Made by a program: the position numbers and the translations under genes
The notes under the pieces: generated by a model
Database searches by the model: none
What the model was told of the DNA's origin: nothing
Seen by the model: the letters and a program-made list of their open reading frames with translations, nothing else
IMG/VR virus record: IMGVR_UViG_3300005617_000015
Span: 1 to 44,683 of that record
Origin: a virus
DNA: 44,683 nt
Strand: one strand, 5' to 3'
In this document: positions 16,298 through 24,564 of the stretch, one piece after another
How the letters are laid out: every line of letters begins with the position of its first letter
Numbering within the stretch: position 1 is the stretch's first letter

Positions 16298-17227
16298 ATG
16301 GTAGACCTCAACGCCCTTACGCGGGCGAACGCTGATCGCTGGTCCAAAGCCAAGCTCACGCGCGGGCCTGAATTCATGCAGCCGGCGAGGGTCGCCGTCG
16401 CCAACAAGGGCCGGTATCTCGCCATCGCGCGCTCTGCCGGCATGCCTGACATCGCGTGGGTCTTCATCGCGGTCAGCCACTATCGGGAGTCGTCGCAGGA
16501 CTTCAGCACTAGCCTGGCGCAGGGCGACCCTTGGAATCGGGTCTCAACCCACGTCCCCGCCGGCCGTGGCCCGTTCAAGTCGTTCGAGGAGGCCGCGGTT
16601 GATGCTCTGGTCAAATGTGGTCCCTACGCGGCCAAGCTCACGGACTGGAGTATCGCAGGGATGCTCACGAACCTGGAGCGGTTCAACGGCGTCGGGTATG
16701 CCAATAGGGGACAGCCTTCCGCCTATGTCTGGAGCGGGACCGATCAGTATGTGTCAGGCAAGTACGTCAGAGACGGCGTGTACGATCCCGACAAGGTGGA
16801 TGAACAGCTCGGGGTCGCCGGCCTGATCCTGACCATGATGCAGCTCGATACATCGATCAAGTTCGATGGTCCCGCGCCTCAGGTCAAGCCCAAGCCCATC
16901 ATTCCCTCTACTCAGGTCGTGCGGGACGGCGTCTGGCTCCAGAACAGCCTCAACCGGCTGGGAGCAAGCCCAAAGCTCGATCTCGATGGGATTGTCGGGC
17001 CTTCCACGAGGAATGCCGTCCGCGCCTTCCAGTTGGCCGCTGGGATCACCGTGGACGGGCTGACCGGGCCAGAAACGTTTGCGGCGCTGGACAAGGCGCT
17101 CGTAGCCGGGAAGCCCGTTCCAACGATGCCCGTTCCCTCTGACATCACTACCGGCGAAAAGATCGAAAACCTCGCCGGTTCATTCTGGTCTCACGTCACT
17201 GATCTGTTCAAATCCAAGGGGCACTAA
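16298..17227 (+). CDS. Endolysin: lysozyme-like domain plus peptidoglycan-binding domain
   Basis: The 309-residue protein has an N-terminal lysozyme-like domain (~1-190). Glu64 in SHYRESSQDF is the likely catalytic acid, and SLAQGDPWNRVS and VPAGRGPF are conserved loops of this alphaproteobacterial phage lysin family. The C-terminal PG_binding_1-type domain (~215-265) shows the usual LDGIVGPSTRNAVRAFQ and GLTGPETFAAL pattern. It cuts the glycan strands of the cell wall at the end of the lytic cycle. It has no signal peptide, so holin help is expected. The downstream genes are membrane proteins, as expected for a lysis cassette. ATG 16298 gives the family's usual start (VDLNALTRANADRW); ATG 16286 is an alternative. 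Confidence 0.87.
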   Translation: MVDLNALTRANADRWSKAKLTRGPEFMQPARVAVANKGRYLAIARSAGMPDIAWVFIAVSHYRESSQDFSTSLAQGDPWNRVSTHVPAGRGPFKSFEEAAVDALVKCGPYAAKLTDWSIAGMLTNLERFNGVGYANRGQPSAYVWSGTDQYVSGKYVRDGVYDPDKVDEQLGVAGLILTMMQLDTSIKFDGPAPQVKPKPIIPSTQVVRDGVWLQNSLNRLGASPKLDLDGIVGPSTRNAVRAFQLAAGITVDGLTGPETFAALDKALVAGKPVPTMPVPSDITTGEKIENLAGSFWSHVTDLFKSKGH

Positions 17228-17716
17228 ATGACTGGCTTTCTACTTGTGCTGGCGCTGATCGTAGTGCTGGCTCTCCTCTATGCGCTCGTCCTACGGAAGT
17301 GGCTTAAGAGCCAGCCATGGGCTCAGGGGTTCTTTTCTGCGATCGAGCCCATCGAGATTTTTTTCTTCAAAAAGTCGGAGACGGTGCTGGTTGGCCGGAT
17401 CGTGTGGTTCAGCGGATTGCTGGTCACTGCATACGACGGCTTTATGGCCTATTTCAGCTCGCTCAATTTCGCGCCGCTTACGACAAGGATAATGGATTTC
17501 CTGCACGTCCCCGAGGACTTGCGAGCGGTCGTGATAAGCGCCTTCGTGACTGCCCTGGGCCTTGCGATCGTCCGGCTCCGCAAGACCACCACGAAGCCGC
17601 TTGAGCTCGTGGCCGTCCCCGACGCGCAAGTCACGCCGGCCGCCGCTCAGGCCATGGCGCAGGCTGAAACGGCCAAAGACAAGGCTGTTGACGCCGTAGC
17701 AAAGACGAACGCCTGA
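17228..17716 (+). CDS. Membrane protein of the lysis cassette (holin candidate)
   Basis: The 162-residue protein has three hydrophobic segments: residues ~3-22 (FLLVLALIVVLALLYALVL), ~57-75 and ~97-116. An Ala-rich charged cytoplasmic tail ends in KAVDAVAKTNA. It starts directly after the endolysin stop and overlaps the next ATG by one base (TGATG). Its place and topology suggest a holin or holin accessory protein. No sequence signature decides between these. Confidence 0.68.
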   Translation: MTGFLLVLALIVVLALLYALVLRKWLKSQPWAQGFFSAIEPIEIFFFKKSETVLVGRIVWFSGLLVTAYDGFMAYFSSLNFAPLTTRIMDFLHVPEDLRAVVISAFVTALGLAIVRLRKTTTKPLELVAVPDAQVTPAAAQAMAQAETAKDKAVDAVAKTNA

Positions 17717-18201
17717 TGTGGACATTCCTGACGAGTCTGTTCACCGGCGGCCTAGGCGCGCTGTTCGGTGTTTTCGGCAAGACCATCACGGATATCCACG
17801 CCGACAACACGACGCGGTATAGGAACGAGAACGACGCCGGCAATACGCTTGCGACCACGACCGCGGACGCCTCGGTCAAATCGGCTCAGATAAGGGCCGA
17901 CGTGCAGAAGTCGCAAGGGACATGGGGGCCGTTCGGATTGGCCGGCTTCCTGATCTCGATGGCCTTTGCGTTCCATGTACTGATGATAGTGATGGACTCT
18001 ACAAGCTGGCATCTCGTCCCGACCATGAAATTCTACCTGATTCCGTGGCTCCAATGGCAGGAGCACGTCGTTGGTTCATGGCGTATTGCGACGTTGCCGG
18101 GGAAATTCGAGGATACCGAGCACGCAATCCTGCAAGCTCTGTTCTATGTAGGGCCGCCTAGCGCCGCCCTGGTCATCGCGTCGAAAGCGTTCCGTAGATA
18201 A
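17716..18201 (+). CDS. Putative holin
   Basis: The 161-residue protein has a glycine-rich hydrophobic N-terminus (WTFLTSLFTGGLGALFGVFG), a polar middle, a strong membrane segment (~residues 73-95, FGLAGFLISMAFAFHVLMIVM), and a second hydrophobic region near the C-terminus (FYVGPPSAALVIASKAF). This resembles holin-type proteins found after endolysins in rhizobial phages. It is coupled to the previous gene by overlapping codons. It would permeabilise the inner membrane and release the signal-less endolysin. Confidence 0.66.
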   Translation: MWTFLTSLFTGGLGALFGVFGKTITDIHADNTTRYRNENDAGNTLATTTADASVKSAQIRADVQKSQGTWGPFGLAGFLISMAFAFHVLMIVMDSTSWHLVPTMKFYLIPWLQWQEHVVGSWRIATLPGKFEDTEHAILQALFYVGPPSAALVIASKAFRR

Positions 18202-18275
18202 CAAGCGGCCCGCCATTCTGGTTGCACAGCATGGCGAGCCTGACCACCCAATTAACCCTCAGACAAGGGCTAAAT

Positions 18276-18353
18276 ATGATGGCTGCCGTAAATTCAACCA
18301 TACGTTTCCGGGGTGGCGATGCCCAAAATTGCTCATCGGTTGCGTCAGGATGA
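18276..18353 (+). CDS. Possible 25-residue ORF in the lysis cassette
   Basis: The frame opens at ATG 18276 with AAGGG about 7 nt upstream. It closes in a TGA that overlaps the ATG of the next gene (ATGA at 18350). A longer start at 18230 would give 40 residues. The peptide has no hydrophobic segment. The ribosome site and exact overlap support translation, at least as a coupling leader. I see no other gene in 18202-18349. Confidence 0.35.
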   Translation: MMAAVNSTIRFRGGDAQNCSSVASG

Positions 18354-18646
18354 CGGACCAGGACAACATTACGGACGTTCAGAAAGCTTTCCTGAAAGGC
18401 ATGACCGATCAACGGGCTGCCAATATGTGGGACGCCGCGGACTTCATCGCGGACCTCTCGCCGGAGACGAGGGAATTTCTCCGCAAAGCCGACAAGCAGA
18501 CGATCAGCCAGCTCGACGCTACGTTGAAGTTCATGAACGCGACCGGGATTGTCTGGAAATTCCTGCTCGCCGGCGGCGTCACGCTCTTCGGCTTTGTCAA
18601 AGCATGGGAGTGGCTATCGCAGTTCTTCACGGTCAAACTGAAGTAG
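18350..18646 (+). CDS. Small C-terminal-anchored membrane protein
   Basis: This 98-residue protein is charged and helical for ~65 residues. It then has a membrane segment (GIVWKFLLAGGVTLFGFVKAWEWL, ~69-92) and a short basic tail. ATG 18350 is preferred to TTG 18329 because it overlaps the preceding small ORF. It precedes a protein of similar layout (18663). Both may be lysis regulators or spanin-like partners. No motif was found. Confidence 0.65.
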   Translation: MTDQDNITDVQKAFLKGMTDQRAANMWDAADFIADLSPETREFLRKADKQTISQLDATLKFMNATGIVWKFLLAGGVTLFGFVKAWEWLSQFFTVKLK

Positions 18647-18662
18647 CAAACGGTCGTGCGTC

Positions 18663-19028
18663 GTGACCGACCGCATCCATGCGATCGATCCGACGAAAAA
18701 TGTCCTCGATCTGGTCCAAGCCGCGATCAAGCGGCAGGACGATCTCAGGGACGCGGAGACGCGGCGTATCAACGAGCTTGCAGCGCAAAAGCTGATGTTC
18801 GATCTCGAACTGGCGAAGGTGCTGCGAGCGAACCAGGATGCTGCCTCTACGCTGCTCGCAACGCAGCTCAAGGAAGTCAAGAACGACCTTTCGGATCGCA
18901 CTGCGAAGCTGGAACAGTTCCGATGGGAGACCGGCGGGAAGTCGCAGGGCACCGCAAGCATCATCCTCGGAATTACGACGGTTATCTCAATCTCAATAGC
19001 GCTCGCTGCGCTGTTCCTACGGCACTGA
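18663..19028 (+). CDS. Coiled-coil protein with C-terminal membrane anchor
   Basis: The 121-residue protein has a long heptad-like coiled coil (~residues 15-90, rich in D/E/R/K with regular L/A) and a C-terminal membrane segment (SIILGITTVISISIALAALFL). It starts at GTG 18663. This inverted topology (soluble helix then anchor) recurs among small phage proteins beside holins. It may oligomerise with the 98-residue protein upstream. Confidence 0.7.
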   Translation: MTDRIHAIDPTKNVLDLVQAAIKRQDDLRDAETRRINELAAQKLMFDLELAKVLRANQDAASTLLATQLKEVKNDLSDRTAKLEQFRWETGGKSQGTASIILGITTVISISIALAALFLRH

Positions 19029-19029
19029 C

Positions 19030-19215
19030 ATGCCGATCCTGCTCAAAGCCAAGTGTCAGATCATCAAGCCCACGTTCCGCATCGTCAAATCGCAATTTGA
19101 TATCGACCCGGAGCACGGCCTCTACGGGGAATATGTCGTGGTCAACCTGATGCGAGAGCGCGGGGATCTGATCGACGGTAAGCGTTACGAAATTTCGATC
19201 CGCATTTTGAACTGA
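19030..19215 (+). CDS. Small soluble hypothetical protein
   Basis: The 61-residue basic protein has strand-like segments (CQIIKPTFRIVKSQFDI, GEYVVVNLMRERGDLID, KRYEISIRIL). It follows the preceding stop by one base. It has no membrane segment or signal, unlike its neighbours. Not recognised. Confidence 0.6.
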   Translation: MPILLKAKCQIIKPTFRIVKSQFDIDPEHGLYGEYVVVNLMRERGDLIDGKRYEISIRILN

Positions 19216-19227
19216 AAGGAAACGCAC

Positions 19228-19446
19228 ATGATTGGTCTTGCGATCTCGATCCTATGGCTCCTGATCGGGGTCATCGTCCTGCTCGGCGTCGTCTGGCTGG
19301 CACTCTATGTCGTCAAGCTGTTCGCCGCGATTCCGCTGCGCATCGAGCAGGCTGTATGGGCAATCGTCCTGATCCTGTGCCTGATCGGCGCACTGACGCT
19401 GCTTGCGGGGGGTGGCGGAAGTATGCGCTTTCCCTCCATCCGATGA
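19228..19446 (+). CDS. Two-membrane-segment protein (holin-like)
   Basis: The 72-residue protein is almost entirely hydrophobic: residues ~3-30 and ~40-60 form two membrane helices, joined by a short loop with RIEQ. The tail is GGGGSMRFPSIR. AAAGGAAA lies upstream of ATG 19228. Size and topology are those of class II holins, so it is an alternative or second holin. The stop overlaps the next gene's possible ATG at 19443. Confidence 0.66.
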   Translation: MIGLAISILWLLIGVIVLLGVVWLALYVVKLFAAIPLRIEQAVWAIVLILCLIGALTLLAGGGGSMRFPSIR

Positions 19447-19682
19447 GAGCCAGGTCGATGATTTACCGCCTGTCCCTCCTGCTCCTCCTGACATCTGCCG
19501 GGGCTGCTGAAGCCAGCGCTTACCGCCCCGGTGAAGGCCCGTCATTCGGTGCCTACTCTCAGGCCTACGTCGATCGCCAGCAAGCCAAACGCTGGCGCGA
19601 GCTCTGCAAGGGCGGCGGCCGATACCAGGCCATGAGCGAGGCCTACGAGGCCGGCAAACCCGACCCCTGTAACAAGAACTAA
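19443..19682 (+). CDS. Small exported protein
   Basis: The 79-residue protein begins with a Sec signal (MRARSMIYRLSLLLLLTSAGAAEASA) and has a mature part of ~53 residues with two cysteines (ELCKGGG and PDPCNKN) that could form a disulphide in the periplasm. ATG 19443 overlaps the previous stop (ATGA). ATG 19458 would give 74 residues and still keep the signal. The mature part (QQAKRWRELCKGGGRYQAMSEAYEAGKPDPC) looks folded and conserved. It might be a periplasmic lysis partner. Confidence 0.68.
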   Translation: MRARSMIYRLSLLLLLTSAGAAEASAYRPGEGPSFGAYSQAYVDRQQAKRWRELCKGGGRYQAMSEAYEAGKPDPCNKN

Positions 19683-19706
19683 TCTCTTACAAACTGGAGA
19701 CTACCA

Positions 19707-20069
19707 ATGCTGCGCATTATTGCGACGGCGCTCTTTGCGCTGCTCTTTGCTACCTCGGCTGAAGCGGCTAGCCGGGTCTGGATTTCGGAATATGGCGTAT
19801 TGGGGTCTGCCCAGAACGGCGTTCCCCAAATCGCTGCGATGCCGGCGCTTGTAATCCAATCGACCTTGGATCTCAGTGGAGGCACCGCGCAAACTTCCGC
19901 GGCATTCGGCGGCCAGACAAAGTTTATCCGCATAGTATGCGAGGTCCAATGCGCCGTTCGCGCTGATGGCTCGGCCGCAACGACATCATCGACTTTGCTG
20001 CCTGCTCTTTCTCCTGAGTACTTCGGCGTCCAAGTCGGCGCTACCGTCTCCGTTATCGCGGCGCCCTGA
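19707..20069 (+). CDS. Exported tail-region protein with beta-rich mature domain
   Basis: The 120-residue protein has a clear signal (MLRIIATALFALLFATSAEA|ASR) and a beta-rich mature part with RVWISEYGVLG, TKFIRIVCEVQCAVRAD and PEYFGVQVGATVSVIAAP. This pattern recurs in small proteins beside tail genes in rhizobial phages. GGAG lies upstream of ATG 19707. The gene directly precedes the giant receptor-binding gene, so it could be a cap or accessory protein of that protein. Why it should be exported is unclear. Confidence 0.7.
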   Translation: MLRIIATALFALLFATSAEAASRVWISEYGVLGSAQNGVPQIAAMPALVIQSTLDLSGGTAQTSAAFGGQTKFIRIVCEVQCAVRADGSAATTSSTLLPALSPEYFGVQVGATVSVIAAP

Positions 20070-20071
20070 TC

Positions 20072-23000
20072 ATGGCTCTGGGAAAACTAGGAGCTCGGGG
20101 CGGGTTTGGCTCCCTCGGAGCCCGTGGGAAGGCGAGCGGGGGCAGCGCGCCCGTCGTCACCACTCTGCTGGGCGCCGGCACCCTCAACGCCGCGGCTGAC
20201 CTCTCATTCAGCACCTATAACGGCCGGGCTGTGTCCATCGTGGACGCCTTCGCCTACAATGATACGTGGGTCAATTTGCAGGCGTGGGCCACGACGGAAG
20301 CGGGCAGGGGCGCCAACTACGATATTTGCTGGGCCATCGGCATTCCCTACACCAAGGCGATGTCCGACGTTAACGCCGGCACCGAGGACAGCCAGTACAA
20401 CACGCTGTTTGACACGATCCTGGCCGCGCGGCCGTCGCAATCAACGATCTATCTGCGCATTCTCCCGGAGTTCCAGCTCTCCGGAAAGCCTTGGTATTCG
20501 ATCGGCGCGGAGACGGCCTACAAGGCGGCGTTTATCCGGATCGTCGGGCTTGCCCGCGCGAAGTCCGCCAAGTTCAAGATCATCTTCAACCCGAACTACA
20601 CGACGGCTGCCTATGACCCGATGCTGTCATATCCCGGCGATGCCTACGTCGATGTGTTCGGGCAGGACGTCTACAAGATCTCTGTATTCGATGGCAACGG
20701 CGCGGCTGCCTGGAACGCCCGCCTGACCGAAACCTACGGCCTGAACTGGCTGGTTTCAACCGCCGCAGCGCACAGCAAGCCAATCTGCATCCCGGAATGG
20801 GGGGTGGACAACAACGCCGACGGCCCGTTCATCGCGTCGATGGCGGCATGGCTGACGGCGAACCATGCTCTCTTCCACTGCTACTTCGATGTCAACAACG
20901 ACATCTATCATTACAACAGCATCAGCAATCTGCAATATCCGCTGGTCACCGACGCCTTCGTGACCGCGTTCGGCACGCCGACGGATACGGCTGTCGCAGC
21001 CTATCGCACCACCACGCAGACGATGGTCTCCGGCCGCACGCAGACCTGCGACGTGGAGCTGATTCCGCCGCTTGGTGCCGAGTTCGCCATCAATATGTGG
21101 TGGCGTGACGTCTCAACGGTGGAAGGCTTCCTGTTCAACCTGCATGAGCCCACGGCTGCGCAGGGTGCAGCATCCATCGGCGGAACGACACTCCAGTCGC
21201 TCTGCCTGTATTTCTCCGGCATCTCGATCGCCACGCTCAGCCTGCAAAACCTGTTCTATCTGACCGGGATCGACAAGGCAGGCAACAAGCTCAACGCCTC
21301 GACCATTGCCGTGAATACCTATGGTTCCGGCTATGGCGTCACCTCGACCGAGGCACAGGTCAACAACGGCGGCACGGCTGCGCTGGTCACGGTCCAATAC
21401 CGCTCCGGGAATATGGAGCTTTGGATCACCTATCGCGGCATGGCTCCCCGCAGGATCATCTCCCAAGCCTGCACGTGGACCGGAACGTCGAAGTCGCTCT
21501 ATTTCCGGGTAGGAAGCTCAAACACCACCATCAACTCGACCGGCTCGATGGAAATCGAGATGCCGATCGTGATGCCGACGCGCAGCATGTCGCAGAACGA
21601 GATCGCGCAGCTTTCCAACGGCGTCAGCCCCGAGAAAATCAATATCACGGCTGAGAAGGCGTCGGCCTCGATCAAGTTCGCGATCGTCACGGATGGCACC
21701 ACGACTGCGGCCGACCGCGCGGATGCGGCCTGCCCGGTGGACGGCAACACGCTGACGCTGAATGGCGCGGTCTATACCTTCCGGACCTCACCGTCCCTCG
21801 CCAGCGAACTCAAGACCTATACCGACATTACCATCAACCAGGCCGTCGCGACGGATGGAACGTTCACATTTGCGTCGGCGCCGGCCATCTTCCCGGTCAA
21901 CGGGCAGCATGTTTCACTGCACAAATCGACGATGCCGAGCGCGATCGATGCGCGTCTCAGCTATTACGTCGTCAATGCGAACTCCGGCCTCAACACCTAC
22001 CAACTTTCGCTGACGAATGGCGGCGCTGCGCTCACGTTCTCAGCCGGCGCATCCAGTGCCGCCGCGCGTCTGTCCTACGTTCCGCAGATGCTCGACGACC
22101 TCTGCACGCAGTTGAATGCGCTGACCCCGAGCACGGGCGGCGCCTCGAACGCGACCTATGAGGCCTATGGCTCGGATACACTGGTCATCACCCACCGCAC
22201 CGCGGGCGCTCCGAGCGTTGCCTTCCCGTCGTTCACGTTCGACTGCAACGCAACCAACGTCAAATTCCCGACCAACAAGCGCCTTGCCCTGGCGTGGGCC
22301 TACATCACCGATTATACCGGCTTCAAGATCGGCCTGCTCGGCAGCGCTGGCGGTATCCGCCGCCGCTCGTCCGCATGGGTCACGCCTCCCGGCACGGCCC
22401 TTGCCCCGAACAGCCAGGTCACCGGAGCGATGCTGGTCAATTCGTGGACCGATGGCATGGTCACGAACTCGGTGGGCGGCACAAGCTCGCTCGCCCTCTC
22501 GGGTCTCTATACCGGCATTGCGCCCCCGAGCGGTGCCCAGCTCAAGCTCTACGACCAGAACGGCAATACGCAGATCCACGACTTCACGTCGCTGACCTCG
22601 TTCACGGTCAACACGACGGCCAAGACCTGGACCGGCAAGATCACGGAGTCCGCTGCCAAGAAGTGGAGCAGCCTTCAGGTGCGGAAGACCGGCTCCTCTC
22701 AGGTCCACGCGCAGAGCGAGCTCCGGTTCGGGTTTGGCTATGTGGTCCTCGCCCATGGCCGCAGCCATGCGACCGATTGGTTCAACGACTACGCGACCAA
22801 CGATGTCGCCCCGAATGGCTTCCTCAGCCAGTTCAACGGGACCGGGATGGTCTCGGGTGCGAACGGCTCGTTCCCGATTGACAACACATGGCACGTCTAC
22901 GTCGGTGCAACGACCGCTGGTGCGGGTGCCGTGGCGTTCGGCAACAAGGTGTCCAATGCCAACAGCGCTTGCGTGGCCTATATCTCCCGCGCGGTGGGTG

Positions 23001-24181
23001 GCGTCTCGTTTGCGACCCTGACCGACGTCTCGGTCTGGACTGCTTTCCAAGCCGATCTCGCGACCACCTGGGCCGACACGTCTCTGATGGCGCCGGCCGC
23101 TGCGATGATCTGGACGCACTCGGCAGAGGATTACGGCAGCGTCTCGACCGGCTTCCTGTCACAGCTACGAACGATGTTGACCACCTATGTCAGCGCCAAT
23201 TGCAAGCTCGGTGTCACCACCAGCTTGACGGCCGGCGATTCCGCTGACGGAACGCAGCTCACGGGCAGGGTCCGTGGCCAGCAGATCGACTACAAGACGG
23301 ATCGGTTGTCCGCCAGCGACACGTCGGTATTCGATGCCGGCGATTACAGCTACGACCGCCTCAATACCGCAGACGGGATCCATTCCAGCGGCATCCTGGA
23401 CCACAAGGTCAAGGGCGAGACGGCGGCGATCGGATTCATCGGAGCCATGGCCGGCACGATGAATTCGGCAACCGGCCCGACGATTGCCTCGATCGTTCGT
23501 TCTGGCGCCAACATCGACATCACGTGGAACCTGAACGGCGCGACCACGCTTCAGGTGCCGAGCGTGGGAACAGATATCCGCGGTTTCGACGTGGCGCTTT
23601 CGTCGAGCAATTTCCTGCCGATCATCCGCAACCCGACTGCGGACAACACCACCGACACGTTCACGGACAGTGCTCACGGCTGGAACAATGGCGATCCCGT
23701 CATCATCACGAACAACTCCGGCTCTCAGCCCGCCGGGATCAGTGCTGGCGTCAAATACTTCGTCGTCAATGCTGCGACGAACACCTATCAGCTTTCAGCG
23801 ACGGTCGGCGGTGCGGCCATCAACTTCACGACCAACGGCCTCAATCTCTACGCCTACAACACCCGAAACCTTCTGGCTCAGACCTCGCACACGATCACGT
23901 CGGCGACCACGACCCGGATTGTGCTTGCTGCCAACCCCGGCGCCGCAGTGCAGGTCCGCTACCTCTACGGCCGCCCCGGTCGTCAGAACGCGGGCTCGTT
24001 CGATCCGACGCCGGCTCTCGATCTGACCGGCGAAACCGCGATGACCGAGCTGTGGGGGCCGACTTCACCGGCAGGCGCACAGGGCAACTTCCTGAACGAC
24101 AACTTGGCGCGGACCTATACGAGCACGACGACGATCGGAAGGTTGGCTAGGATGACGTCGAGCCCGATCGTGGTTACCTAA
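20072..24181 (+). CDS. Giant tail receptor-binding protein with GH26-like glycosidase and SGNH-esterase-like domains
   Basis: The 1369-residue protein begins with a short Gly-rich anchor (residues 1-30). A GH26-like (beta-mannanase-type) barrel spans ~30-310: Glu133 in LRILPEFQLSGKPW matches the acid/base motif, and Glu242 in CIPEWGVDN is the likely nucleophile. The 109-residue spacing fits that family. A concanavalin-like region covers ~315-510. A later region has an SGNH-hydrolase pattern: Ser898 in AHGRSHATDW and the DGIH block at Asp1101-His1104. Two similar beta modules (VVNA...NTYQLS) lie near 631 and 1229. The enzyme pair suggests cutting and deacetylating capsular or exopolysaccharide. 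No signal peptide. The stop overlaps the stop of the convergent operon. Confidence 0.83.
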   Translation: MALGKLGARGGFGSLGARGKASGGSAPVVTTLLGAGTLNAAADLSFSTYNGRAVSIVDAFAYNDTWVNLQAWATTEAGRGANYDICWAIGIPYTKAMSDVNAGTEDSQYNTLFDTILAARPSQSTIYLRILPEFQLSGKPWYSIGAETAYKAAFIRIVGLARAKSAKFKIIFNPNYTTAAYDPMLSYPGDAYVDVFGQDVYKISVFDGNGAAAWNARLTETYGLNWLVSTAAAHSKPICIPEWGVDNNADGPFIASMAAWLTANHALFHCYFDVNNDIYHYNSISNLQYPLVTDAFVTAFGTPTDTAVAAYRTTTQTMVSGRTQTCDVELIPPLGAEFAINMWWRDVSTVEGFLFNLHEPTAAQGAASIGGTTLQSLCLYFSGISIATLSLQNLFYLTGIDKAGNKLNASTIAVNTYGSGYGVTSTEAQVNNGGTAALVTVQYRSGNMELWITYRGMAPRRIISQACTWTGTSKSLYFRVGSSNTTINSTGSMEIEMPIVMPTRSMSQNEIAQLSNGVSPEKINITAEKASASIKFAIVTDGTTTAADRADAACPVDGNTLTLNGAVYTFRTSPSLASELKTYTDITINQAVATDGTFTFASAPAIFPVNGQHVSLHKSTMPSAIDARLSYYVVNANSGLNTYQLSLTNGGAALTFSAGASSAAARLSYVPQMLDDLCTQLNALTPSTGGASNATYEAYGSDTLVITHRTAGAPSVAFPSFTFDCNATNVKFPTNKRLALAWAYITDYTGFKIGLLGSAGGIRRRSSAWVTPPGTALAPNSQVTGAMLVNSWTDGMVTNSVGGTSSLALSGLYTGIAPPSGAQLKLYDQNGNTQIHDFTSLTSFTVNTTAKTWTGKITESAAKKWSSLQVRKTGSSQVHAQSELRFGFGYVVLAHGRSHATDWFNDYATNDVAPNGFLSQFNGTGMVSGANGSFPIDNTWHVYVGATTAGAGAVAFGNKVSNANSACVAYISRAVGGVSFATLTDVSVWTAFQADLATTWADTSLMAPAAAMIWTHSAEDYGSVSTGFLSQLRTMLTTYVSANCKLGVTTSLTAGDSADGTQLTGRVRGQQIDYKTDRLSASDTSVFDAGDYSYDRLNTADGIHSSGILDHKVKGETAAIGFIGAMAGTMNSATGPTIASIVRSGANIDITWNLNGATTLQVPSVGTDIRGFDVALSSSNFLPIIRNPTADNTTDTFTDSAHGWNNGDPVIITNNSGSQPAGISAGVKYFVVNAATNTYQLSATVGGAAINFTTNGLNLYAYNTRNLLAQTSHTITSATTTRIVLAANPGAAVQVRYLYGRPGRQNAGSFDPTPALDLTGETAMTELWGPTSPAGAQGNFLNDNLARTYTSTTTIGRLARMTSSPIVVT

Positions 24182-24435
24182 TCTGGCTTCAGGGCGTCGT
24201 TGATAATCGCTTCCCAACATTTTATTGGGTGCGGGTCTCCAAGAACATTAGGATCAAGCGGCGCGCCATCTTCCCACAAGGAATCTGGCAGCTTCCTGAT
24301 GGCCTGTAAGACGACGCGGGCGTAGTGCCGAGCGGTCTTTTTGAAGTCACCAGCGCCCGCAGACTCGGCAATGTAATTGTAAGTCTCATCTTCTTCGAGG
24401 GCATGAGCCGCAGCGTCTAGTATCGGATTTGTCAT
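24178..24435 (-). CDS. Last gene of the leftward operon, hypothetical
   Basis: The 85-residue acidic helical protein has GAGGAAAC before ATG 24435. Longer upstream frames lack a ribosome site. Its TAG overlaps the TAA of the opposing giant tail gene (CTAA), so no terminator fits between them. The sequence has no membrane segment or cysteine motif. The 129 bases from 24436 to 24564 hold no other convincing gene. Confidence 0.65.
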   Translation of the reverse strand: MTNPILDAAAHALEEDETYNYIAESAGAGDFKKTARHYARVVLQAIRKLPDSLWEDGAPLDPNVLGDPHPIKCWEAIINDALKPD

Positions 24436-24564
24436 GATCGTTTCCTCAGGGCAATAATTGGATGGGTTGGCGGTCCCTCGGTACACCAACCTTGCTGCGC
24501 ATTTCGACCGACGGGGCGTTACCGCTCCCTGCATCCAAACTCAGAATATCACAGTTTCCATCAC

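Noticed and set aside
22040-23119. 359-codon minus-strand frame inside the giant tail gene
   Set aside because: It is opposite a continuous coding frame with enzyme motifs and has the Arg-rich composition of GC shadows.
12156-24181. Diversity-generating retroelement acting on the tail genes
   Set aside because: No reverse transcriptase gene or template/variable repeat pair was seen.
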